NCBI RefSeq assembly: GCF_042408365.1
Contig: NZ_JBHOQJ010000046.1
Span: forward strand, 1 to 5,247
Source: Thermoflexus sp042408365
GTDB taxonomy: Bacteria; Chloroflexota; Anaerolineae; Thermoflexales; Thermoflexaceae
DNA: 5,247 nucleotides
Direction: 5' to 3'
Part shown: one piece after another, positions 1 through 5,228 of the stretch
Layout of the letters: the number at the start of each line of letters is the position of its first letter
Numbering within the stretch: the stretch's first letter is position 1
The notes under the pieces: model-generated
Databases searched by the model: none
Seen by the model: the letters and a program-made list of their open reading frames with translations, nothing else
What the model was told of the DNA's origin: nothing
Position numbers and translations under genes: made by a program

Positions 1-254
1 TCGCCCGCATCTTCTTCCGGAACGCCATCAACATCGGCCTCCCGGTGCTGGAGTGCCCTGAGGCCGTGGAGGCCGTCCAGCCCGGCGACGAACTGGAGGT
101 CCGCCTGGACACCGGGGAGATCCGCCACCTGCGGACCGGCCGGATCTTCCGGGCGAAGCCCTATCCGCCTTTTATGCTCGAGCTGATCCGCGCGGGCGGG
201 TTGATCCCCTACACCCGCACCCGTTTGCAGGCGGGACGCGTCCAGGCTCGATGA
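1..254 (+). CDS. leuD: 3-isopropylmalate dehydratase small subunit, C-terminal part (5' end outside window)
   Basis: Reading from base 3 gives 83 residues ending at TGA 252-254; bases 1-2 finish a codon that began outside the window. The fragment opens with ARIFFRNAINIGLP, the conserved LeuD segment normally preceded by SF. It continues through a GDELEV strand and TGE turn and ends with PPFMLELIRAGGLIPY, the family's usual C-terminal block. Short bacterial/archaeal-type LeuD proteins have roughly 160-170 residues, so about half is present. LeuD pairs with LeuC in the cytoplasm to isomerise 2-isopropylmalate to 3-isopropylmalate; the Fe-S cluster sits in LeuC. LeuCD can also isomerise citramalate, which fits the cimA gene that follows. 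Related small subunits of homoaconitase-type enzymes share these motifs, but the leu/ilv neighbours favour LeuD. leuC presumably lies just upstream (inference). Confidence 0.93.
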   Translation, partial: ARIFFRNAINIGLPVLECPEAVEAVQPGDELEVRLDTGEIRHLRTGRIFRAKPYPPFMLELIRAGGLIPYTRTRLQAGRVQAR

Positions 255-286
255 TTCCCATCGGGACCGCCCGACTCGCTTCCCTC

Positions 287-308
287 AGGGATGGGGCCAC
301 CCGTCCCT
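287..308 (+). other. 9-bp hairpin after leuD, weak terminator or mRNA-end candidate
   Basis: Bases 287-295 pair with 300-308 (eight Watson-Crick pairs and one G-T wobble) around a GCCA loop. It starts 32 bases after the leuD stop. No T-run follows, so it is not a classical intrinsic terminator. It could protect the mRNA 3' end, cause a pause, or have no role. Confidence 0.35.
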
Positions 309-310
309 AC

Positions 311-360
311 GCATTGGATTTCAATCACTTCGAATCTCCGTTCCAGGGAGGAAGTTATAT
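311..360 (+). promoter_or_regulatory. AT-rich patch in the leuD-cimA gap, possible promoter region
   Basis: About 29 of these 50 bases are A or T, while the surrounding DNA is strongly GC-rich. The patch follows the 287-308 hairpin and precedes the small open frame and cimA, where an internal promoter could sit. No well-spaced -35/-10 pair was found. TTATAT at 355-360 resembles a -10 box but has no matching -35, so the call rests on composition and position only. Confidence 0.2.
346..354 (+). promoter_or_regulatory. Shine-Dalgarno sequence for the small open frame at 359
   Basis: GGGAGGAAG contains the GGAGG core (347-351), 7 bases before ATG 359-361, which is close to ideal spacing. This is the main reason to start the small frame at 359 rather than at the ATG overlapping the leuD stop at 251. 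Confidence 0.4.
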
Positions 361-583
361 GCGTCGCCGAGAAAGGAGGTGGACCCGGGTCGCCCCGCGC
401 TGGGACCGCTGGATCGGGGTCCTGAGCGGGGTCGCCCGCGCCATCGCCGCCGCGTTCGGCCGGACGATGCATCCTGCTTTCCATCCCATACCGGTCGAGG
501 AGGTGCGCGATGGAATCCGTTCGACTTTACGACACCACCCTGCGCGATGGCAGCCAGCGGGAAGGGATCTCGTTCACCGTTGA
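359..583 (+). CDS. Candidate small protein or leader peptide overlapping cimA (74 aa, unrecognised)
   Basis: I do not recognise this product. The frame begins at ATG 359 behind a well-placed GGAGG and would encode 74 residues. The first part is very basic and tryptophan-rich (MRRRERRWTRV, then PRWDRW). It is followed by a short hydrophobic or amphipathic stretch, IGVLSGVARAIAAAF, at about residues 19-33. From about codon 6 to 36 almost every third base is G or C, as in a genuine gene of this genome; after that the bias weakens. The last 74 bases overlap cimA in another frame. It could be a small membrane-associated or basic peptide, a leader peptide whose translation is coupled to cimA, or a chance open frame. 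It has no run of Leu, Ile or Val codons like a classical attenuator peptide, only scattered ones. An in-frame ATG at 251 overlapping the leuD stop (ATGA) would give 110 residues, but it lacks a comparable ribosome binding site. Confidence 0.3.
   Translation: MRRRERRWTRVAPRWDRWIGVLSGVARAIAAAFGRTMHPAFHPIPVEEVRDGIRSTLRHHPARWQPAGRDLVHR
497..504 (+). promoter_or_regulatory. Shine-Dalgarno sequence of cimA
   Basis: GAGGAGGT lies 5 bases before ATG 510-512. It supports that start, which also places the conserved LYDTTLRDG motif at the expected position from residue 6. It lies inside the small open frame 359-583, so ribosomes reading that frame would cross it. Confidence 0.75.
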
Positions 584-2063
584 GGACAAACTCCGGATCA
601 CCGAGAAGCTCGACGAGCTGGGGGTTCATTACATTGAAGGCGGCTGGCCCGGCTCCAACCCAAAGGACGCGGAGTATTTCCGCCGGGCCCGCCGTTTGTC
701 CCTCCGCCACGCCCGCCTCGCCGCCTTCGGCATGACCCGGCGCCCGGGCCGCCGGGCCGAGGAGGACGAGAACCTGCGGGCTTTGCTGGAGGCGGAGACC
801 CCTGTGGTCACGGTGGTCGGCAAATCCTGGGACCTCCACGTCCATCGGGTGTTGGAGACCACGCTGGATGAGAACCTGGCGATGATCCGCGAGAGCGTGG
901 CGCTCCTGAAGGCCCACGGGCGGGAGGTGGTGTACGACGCCGAACATTTCTTTGACGGCTGGAAGCGAAACCCGGACTATGCCCTTGCCACCTTGCGGGC
1001 CGCTCAGGAAGGAGGGGCAGATTGGATCGTGCTCTGCGACACCAACGGCGGGTCTATGCCCTGGGAGATCGAGGAGGGGGTGGAGGCAGCCCGGCGCGCC
1101 GTCTCGGTCCCTCTGGGCATTCACACCCATAACGACTGCGAGCTGGCGGTGGCCAACTCCCTGGCTGCCGTTCGACGGGGCGTCCGCCAGGTTCAGGGCA
1201 CGATCAACGGCTACGGGGAACGGGTGGGCAACGCCAACTTGATCTCCATCATCGCCAACCTTAAGCTCAAGATGGGGATCGATTGCGTGACCGATGAGCA
1301 GCTGGCCCGCCTAACGGAGATCTCCCGCTTTGTGGCCGAGGTAGCCAACCTCCCTCACGATTCCCACCAGCCCTATGTGGGGGCCAGCGCCTTCGCCCAC
1401 AAGGGCGGCATCCATGTAGCTGCCATCCTGAAAACGGAGGAAAGCTACCAACACATCGATCCGGCCCGCGTGGGCAACGTCAAGCGGGTCCTGGTCTCTG
1501 AGCTATCCGGGCGGGGGAACATCGTCGCCAAAGCGCTGGAGTTCGGGGTCCATCTGGACCCGGACGACCCTGCCGTGCAGGCGGTGGTGCGCCGGATCAA
1601 GGCCCTGGAGAACGAGGGCTTTTACTTCGAGGACGCGGAGGCCTCCGTGCTCCTGATGCTGCGACGCGCCCGGCCGGATTACACCCCGCCCTTCCAGGTT
1701 CTGGACTACGTCGTGATGGTGGAGCGTCGGGCGGGCCGGGAGCCGGTCGCGGAGGCGGCCGTCAAGGTCCGGGTCGACGGGGAGGTGGTGCACACCGCGG
1801 CGGAGGGGAACGGGCCCGTCAACGCCCTCGACCTGGCCTTGCGCAAGGCGCTCCTCCCCCGCTATCCGATCCTCGCTCGGGTCCATCTGATCAACTACCG
1901 GGTTCACATCCCGAACGGGGACGCCGGCACGGCGGCCCGCGTGCGGGTGTGGATCGAGAGCACCGATGGCCAGCGGGTGTGGCGGACGGTGGGCGCTTCC
2001 ACGAATATTCTGGAGGCGAGCCGATTGGCCCTCGAGGACAGCTTGGAGTTTGGGATCGGGTAA
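510..2063 (+). CDS. cimA: (R)-citramalate synthase
   Basis: CimA condenses acetyl-CoA with pyruvate to (R)-citramalate, the first step of threonine-independent isoleucine synthesis in the cytoplasm. The protein has 517 residues, normal for the long CimA family. The N-terminal part (about residues 4-270) is an HMGL-type TIM barrel. It opens with LYDTTLRDGSQREGISF, where R12 and D13 are the expected catalytic and metal-site residues. IEGGWPGSNPKD (42-53) is a CimA signature that separates it from ordinary 2-isopropylmalate synthase. E145 lies in DAEHFFDG, CDTNGG spans 176-181, and GIHTHND (203-209) supplies the metal-binding H205 and H207. INGYGERVGNANL follows, then HDSHQPYVGASAFAHKGG and IHV with H302. 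The C-terminal part (about 400-515) matches the LeuA-type regulatory dimer domain, ending in VGASTNILEASRLALEDS. In characterised relatives that domain binds the feedback inhibitor isoleucine; whether it does so here is inference. leuD upstream and leuB downstream encode enzymes that process citramalate further. A LeuA paralogue is unlikely given the motif set. Confidence 0.95.
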   Translation: MESVRLYDTTLRDGSQREGISFTVEDKLRITEKLDELGVHYIEGGWPGSNPKDAEYFRRARRLSLRHARLAAFGMTRRPGRRAEEDENLRALLEAETPVVTVVGKSWDLHVHRVLETTLDENLAMIRESVALLKAHGREVVYDAEHFFDGWKRNPDYALATLRAAQEGGADWIVLCDTNGGSMPWEIEEGVEAARRAVSVPLGIHTHNDCELAVANSLAAVRRGVRQVQGTINGYGERVGNANLISIIANLKLKMGIDCVTDEQLARLTEISRFVAEVANLPHDSHQPYVGASAFAHKGGIHVAAILKTEESYQHIDPARVGNVKRVLVSELSGRGNIVAKALEFGVHLDPDDPAVQAVVRRIKALENEGFYFEDAEASVLLMLRRARPDYTPPFQVLDYVVMVERRAGREPVAEAAVKVRVDGEVVHTAAEGNGPVNALDLALRKALLPRYPILARVHLINYRVHIPNGDAGTAARVRVWIESTDGQRVWRTVGASTNILEASRLALEDSLEFGIG

Positions 2064-2085
2064 CCCCCCGCCTAAGGGACTGCTC

Positions 2086-2107
2086 GGAGGAAGAGGAAGG
2101 AGGGAGA
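2086..2107 (+). other. 22-base polypurine tract downstream of cimA
   Basis: Every base from 2086 to 2107 is A or G, and the tract contains GGAGG-like motifs. It lies 22 bases after the cimA stop and just before the palindromic repeat. No convincing reading frame uses it as a ribosome binding site; the nearest start (GTG 2114) would give only 17 codons inside the repeat. It may simply be low-complexity spacer. Confidence 0.4.
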
Positions 2108-2110
2108 CCC

Positions 2111-2153
2111 TTTGTGGGTAGGGATCCGCCGCAGGCGGACCCCCACCCACGAA
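2111..2153. repeat. Palindromic intergenic repeat, 17-bp imperfect stem with GCA loop
   Basis: Bases 2114-2130 and 2134-2150 form inverted arms around a 3-base loop, with 15 of 17 positions complementary. The two mismatches (A2120/C2144 and A2124/C2140) are A-C on the + strand and become U-G wobbles on the minus strand. Pairing extends outward as TTT/GAA (2111-2113 with 2151-2153, one T-G wobble). The left arm contains GTAGGGATCCGCC. The form resembles the dispersed REP-like or MITE-like palindromes common in GC-rich bacteria. It could also act as a hairpin between cimA and leuB mRNA. No T-run follows, so a standard terminator is unlikely. Confidence 0.65.
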
Positions 2154-2224
2154 ACGGCATGCGGTAATGGCTCATCCACGTTAAGTCAGACAAGGCGTTG
2201 CTTTCCCTGTGGAATCCTGAAGCT

Positions 2225-2265
2225 GAGAGGGCGCGACGGCGCCGGGGAGGCCGCCGCGCTCTTTC
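2225..2265 (+). promoter_or_regulatory. Long hairpin immediately upstream of leuB, possible leader or attenuator structure
   Basis: Bases 2225-2240 pair with 2250-2265 around a 9-base GC-rich loop. There are 13 Watson-Crick pairs, two G-U wobbles (2227/2263 and 2230/2260) and one A-C mismatch (2236/2254). The distal arm ends in TCTTTC, a short pyrimidine stretch, so a terminator-like role is conceivable, but the T-run is too short and forms part of the stem. The leuB ribosome binding site begins about 14 bases downstream, so folding could affect leuB transcription or translation. No alternative antiterminator pairing was identified, and the role is inferred from structure and place only. Confidence 0.4.
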
Positions 2266-2289
2266 GGATCCTTTCCATCGGAGTCTGCA

Positions 2290-3366
2290 ATGGGGCGTTT
2301 TGTGATCACCGTGTTGCCGGGGGACGGGATCGGGCCGGAAGTGACCGCAGAGGCCGTGCGGGTCCTGGAGGCGATCGGCCGCCGGTTCGGGCATGTTTTC
2401 GAGTTCCACGAAAGGCTGATCGGCGGAGCGGCCATCGACGCCACCGGCTCGCCCCTCCCGGAGGAGACGCTGGCTCAGTGCCGTCGTTCCGATGCGATCC
2501 TCCTGGGGGCGGTTGGGGGGCCGAAGTGGGACGACCCCGCCGCCCCGGTGCGCCCAGAACAAGGGCTGCTCGGCCTGCGCAAGGCCTTCGATCTCTTCGC
2601 GAACCTCCGCCCCGTCCGCATGTTCCCCGCCCTGGTCCACGCGACCCCGCTCAAGGAGGGGGTCGTGCGCGGGGTGGACCTTCTGTTCGTGCGGGAGCTG
2701 ACGGGGGGCCTCTACTTCGGCCCCCGACAGGAGGCGGGGCCGGACGGGGAGGAGGCCTATGACACCATGCGTTACACCCGGCCGGAGATCGAGCGGGTGG
2801 TGCGGTTAGCCGCCCGTCTCGCCCAGGGCCGCCGGAGGAAGTTGACCTCCGTGGACAAGGCCAATGTGCTGGCGGCCTCCCGCCTCTGGCGCCGGGTGAC
2901 GGAGGACGTGGTCCGCCGGGAGTTCCCGGACGTGGCCCTGGAGCACGTGCTGGTGGACGCCTTCGCCATGCACCTCATCCGGCGGCCGGCGGTCTTCGAT
3001 GTGGTGGTGACGGAGAACATGTTCGGGGATATCCTGACGGATGAGGCGGCGGTGCTGGCGGGGTCGATGGGGATGCTCCCGTCGGCCTCGTTGGGGGAGG
3101 AGCCCCCGGGGCTCTTCGAGCCGGTGCACGGTTCCGCTCCCGATATCGCGGGCCGGAACATCGCCAACCCCATCGGGGCGATCCTGAGCGCAGCCATGAT
3201 GCTACGCCACGCCTTCGGCCTCGAGGCCGAGGCCCAGGCGGTCGAACGGGCCGTGGAGGCCGCCCTCGAAGCCGGCTACCGCCCCCGGGACATCGCCGAC
3301 GGCGAGACGGTCATCGTGAGCACCCGGGAGATGGGCGAGGCCATCATCCGTTACGTTCGTTCGTAG
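2290..3366 (+). CDS. leuB: 3-isopropylmalate dehydrogenase
   Basis: LeuB oxidises and decarboxylates 3-isopropylmalate with NAD+ in leucine synthesis. In the citramalate route the same enzyme acts on methylmalate to give 2-oxobutyrate. The 358-residue length is typical. ITVLPGDGIGPEV (6-18) is the N-terminal signature and LLGAVGGPKWD follows at 71-81. Substrate-binding arginines R97 (GLRKAF), R107 (NLRPV) and R135 (VRELTGG) are present, with Y142 and K190 (VDKANVL) as the catalytic pair. Metal-binding aspartates are D223 (LVDAFAMHL), D247 (MFGDIL) and D251 (TDEA). GSAPDIAGRNIANP (281-294) is the NAD-binding region. GLRKAF and VDAFAMHL favour LeuB over isocitrate or tartrate dehydrogenases, and so does the context. 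The ATG at 2290 is preceded by CGGAG (2279-2283) with a 6-base gap. The stop codon TAG lies inside the GTAGG end of the downstream repeat. Confidence 0.96.
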   Translation: MGRFVITVLPGDGIGPEVTAEAVRVLEAIGRRFGHVFEFHERLIGGAAIDATGSPLPEETLAQCRRSDAILLGAVGGPKWDDPAAPVRPEQGLLGLRKAFDLFANLRPVRMFPALVHATPLKEGVVRGVDLLFVRELTGGLYFGPRQEAGPDGEEAYDTMRYTRPEIERVVRLAARLAQGRRRKLTSVDKANVLAASRLWRRVTEDVVRREFPDVALEHVLVDAFAMHLIRRPAVFDVVVTENMFGDILTDEAAVLAGSMGMLPSASLGEEPPGLFEPVHGSAPDIAGRNIANPIGAILSAAMMLRHAFGLEAEAQAVERAVEAALEAGYRPRDIADGETVIVSTREMGEAIIRYVRS

Positions 3367-3419
3367 GAGCCGGCTTGATGGCATGGGGATGTCGGGGCAC
3401 CCACAAGGGGCGCCCCTAC
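3363..3419. repeat. Palindromic intergenic repeat with GTAGG ends, overlapping the leuB stop
   Basis: The element runs from GTAGGAGC (3363-3370) to GCCCCTAC (3412-3419), which are inverted copies matching at 7 of 8 bases. Inside, 3394-3402 pairs with 3408-3416 (8 of 9) around a 5-base loop. Overlapping that right arm, AGGGGCGCCCCT (3406-3417) is a perfect 12-base palindrome. Both stems have one A-C mismatch on the + strand that becomes a U-G wobble on the minus strand. GTAG-type ends and paired hairpins resemble REP/BIME elements, which REP-associated transposases (RAYT) mobilise in other bacteria; no such transposase is in this window. A transcript hairpin role between leuB and ilvD is also possible. 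Confidence 0.6.
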
Positions 3420-3501
3420 AAAAGGGCGGGGAGGCTGTCGAAGGGCAGTCGGGCACTGATCCCAGGGTATGATCTCATCTTCCTCAACCTTGATCCTTTT
3501 C

Positions 3502-3507
3502 GGAGGA
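3502..3507 (+). promoter_or_regulatory. Shine-Dalgarno sequence that sets the ilvD start at 3514
   Basis: GGAGGA lies 6 bases before ATG 3514-3516. The earlier in-frame ATG at 3469 has no comparable purine-rich site and would add 15 residues (MISSSSTLILFGGAV) not expected in IlvD. This supports 3514 as the start. Confidence 0.7.
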
Positions 3508-3513
3508 GCGGTC

Positions 3514-5199
3514 ATGGTCCTTTCATCGGATGGGGGCAAACACCGGAGTGCGCGGGTGACGGAGGGCCTGGAGCGAGCCCCACATCGCGCGATGTTCCGA
3601 GCTGTTGGATTTCGGGATGAAGACTTGCGTCGGCCCTTCGTCGGCGTCGCCAACACTTGGTTCGAAGCCCAGCCCTGTAACCACCACCTCAACCGCCTCG
3701 CGGCGCTGGTCAAGCAGGGGATCCGAGACGCCGGCGGGACGCCCATTGAGTTCAACGCCGTCCCGGCCAACGACGCCATTGGGATGGGCCACGAAGGCAT
3801 GAAGGCCTCCCTGGTCAGCCGGGAGCTGATCGCCGACTCCATCGAGCTCGCCGCCGTGGCCTATCAGCTGGACGCCCTGGTGACGATCGGGGGCTGCGAT
3901 AAAACGCAGCCGGCGTGTGTGATGGCCATGGCCCGTCTGAACTTGCCCTCGATTTATCTTTACGGCGGCAGCGTCCCTCCGGGGAGCTGGCGCGGGCGGG
4001 CGGTGACGATCCAGGATGTCTTCGAGGCGGTGGGGGCGGTGGCCCGCGGGCGAATGACGGTTGAGGAGTTACAGGAGCTGGAGGAGGCCGCGGTGCCCAC
4101 CTACGGCGCCTGCGGCGGGATGTTCACGGCCAACACCATGGCCTCGGCGTTCGAGGCCATGGGGCTGACCCTTCCCAACGGGGCCGCGCCGGTCGCCCCC
4201 AGCCGGGCGCGGGAGGAGCTGGCTTACGAGACCGGTCGGGCCATCGTCCGCATCCTGGAGGCCGGGATCCGGCCCCGGGATGTCATGACCCGAGAGGCCT
4301 TTGAAAACGCCATCGCCGTGGCCGCCGCGATGGGCGGGTCCACCAACCTGATCCTCCACTTGCTGGCCATCGCCCGCGAGGCGGGGGTGCCGCTCGCCCT
4401 GGATGACTTCGAGCGGATCAGCGAGCGCACGCCCCACCTGGCGGACCTGAAGCCTGCGGGCCGGTATGTGATGGCCGATGTGGACCGCATCGGCGGGGTG
4501 CCGGTTGTCATGAAGGCTTTGCTGGACGCGGGGCTGCTCCATGGGGAGTGCCGCACGATCACCGGCGAGACCATTGCGGAGCGCTTAGCGGGGGTGACTT
4601 TCCCCGAAAATCAGGATGTCGTCCGCCCGGTGAGCCGCCCGCTTCACCCCACCGGCGGCTATGTCATCCTGCGCGGAAATCTGGCTCCCGAAGGAGGCGT
4701 CCTCAAGATCACGGGAACCACCAAGCGCTATCACCGGGGACCGGCCCGCGTGTTCGACCGGGAAGAAGATGCCTTCCAGGCCATCAACGGCGGCCAAATC
4801 CGGCCGGGCGATGTGGTCGTGGTGCGGTATGAGGGTCCGAAGGGCGGGCCGGGGATGCGGGAGATGCTGGTGGTCACCGCCGCCCTGGTCGGGCAAGGCT
4901 TGAAGGACGAGGTCGCCCTCTTGACCGATGGCCGGTTCTCGGGGGCCACCCACGGCCTGATGATCGGCCACATCTCCCCGGAAGCCGCGGTGGGCGGCCC
5001 GCTGGCCTTGCTCCAAGATGGGGATATCATTGTGATCGATGTGGATCGCCGGGTGGTGAACGTGGAGCTCTCCGAGGAGGAGTTGGCCCGCCGTCGGGCC
5101 GCTTGGACCCCACCGCCGTCGAAGTATACGCGGGGGCTCTTCGCGAAATACGCCCGCTTGGTCTCCTCCGCTGCCCAGGGGGCGGTGTGTGAAGCATAA
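3514..5199 (+). CDS. ilvD: Dihydroxyacid dehydratase
   Basis: IlvD dehydrates 2,3-dihydroxyisovalerate and 2,3-dihydroxy-3-methylvalerate to the 2-oxo acids that precede valine and isoleucine. From the ATG at 3514 the protein has 561 residues, normal for the IlvD/EDD family. Three cysteines in family positions are the expected Fe-S cluster ligands: C55 (NTWFEAQPCN), C128 (TIGGCDKTQPAC) and C200 (YGACGGMFTANTMASAFE). D87 (NDAIGMGHEGM) and K130, the lysine of GGCDK that is carbamylated in characterised enzymes, fit the metal site. MGGSTNLILHLLAIA (273-287) and PEGGVLKITG (392-401) are conserved. E450 (GPGMRE) and S476 (TDGRFSG), the likely catalytic base, lie in the C-terminal domain. 6-phosphogluconate dehydratase (Edd) is a distant paralogue, but the leu/ilv context and motif spelling favour IlvD. 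The preceding gap after leuB is 147 bases. No truncation or frameshift is seen. Confidence 0.96.
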   Translation: MVLSSDGGKHRSARVTEGLERAPHRAMFRAVGFRDEDLRRPFVGVANTWFEAQPCNHHLNRLAALVKQGIRDAGGTPIEFNAVPANDAIGMGHEGMKASLVSRELIADSIELAAVAYQLDALVTIGGCDKTQPACVMAMARLNLPSIYLYGGSVPPGSWRGRAVTIQDVFEAVGAVARGRMTVEELQELEEAAVPTYGACGGMFTANTMASAFEAMGLTLPNGAAPVAPSRAREELAYETGRAIVRILEAGIRPRDVMTREAFENAIAVAAAMGGSTNLILHLLAIAREAGVPLALDDFERISERTPHLADLKPAGRYVMADVDRIGGVPVVMKALLDAGLLHGECRTITGETIAERLAGVTFPENQDVVRPVSRPLHPTGGYVILRGNLAPEGGVLKITGTTKRYHRGPARVFDREEDAFQAINGGQIRPGDVVVVRYEGPKGGPGMREMLVVTAALVGQGLKDEVALLTDGRFSGATHGLMIGHISPEAAVGGPLALLQDGDIIVIDVDRRVVNVELSEEELARRRAAWTPPPSKYTRGLFAKYARLVSSAAQGAVCEA

Positions 5200-5228
5200 G
5201 TAGAAGTGAGGGGCTTTCGGGGCGGAGC

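Noticed and set aside
314..336. CRISPR-like fragment (GGATTTCAATC resembles the end of some repeats)
   Set aside because: It occurs once, with no regularly spaced copies and no cas genes in the window.
251..358. Extension of the small frame to the ATG overlapping the leuD stop (ATGA at 251-254)
   Set aside because: The overlap suggests translational coupling, but no good ribosome binding site precedes 251, and the stretch 251-358 includes a strong hairpin and AT-rich spacer that do not look coding.
372..440. T-box riboswitch ahead of cimA, prompted by AGGAGGTGGACCCGG and CTGGGACCGC
   Set aside because: The T-box core (GGGTGGNACCGCG-like) is not matched, there is no clear Stem I with a specifier loop, and no antiterminator/terminator pair was found.
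321..1130. Long minus-strand open frame opposite cimA
   Set aside because: It is antisense to the conserved CimA coding region, is rich in Gly/Pro/Arg/His as GC-rich shadows are, and shows no recognisable domain.
2114..2167. Seventeen-codon leader peptide from GTG 2114 behind the polypurine tract
   Set aside because: The frame lies within the palindromic repeat, has no branched-chain amino acid codon run except an initiating Val codon, and its spacing from the purine tract is not better than chance.
2112..2762. Long + strand open frame overlapping leuB in another phase
   Set aside because: The translation is Arg/Gly/Pro-rich low complexity, as expected from a shadow of a GC-rich gene. It has no family motifs, and leuB is unambiguous.
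3468..3473. TATGAT as a -10 box for ilvD
   Set aside because: It matches the -10 consensus at 5 of 6 bases, but no -35-like hexamer lies 16-19 bases upstream and there is no extended -10 motif. A chance match is as likely.
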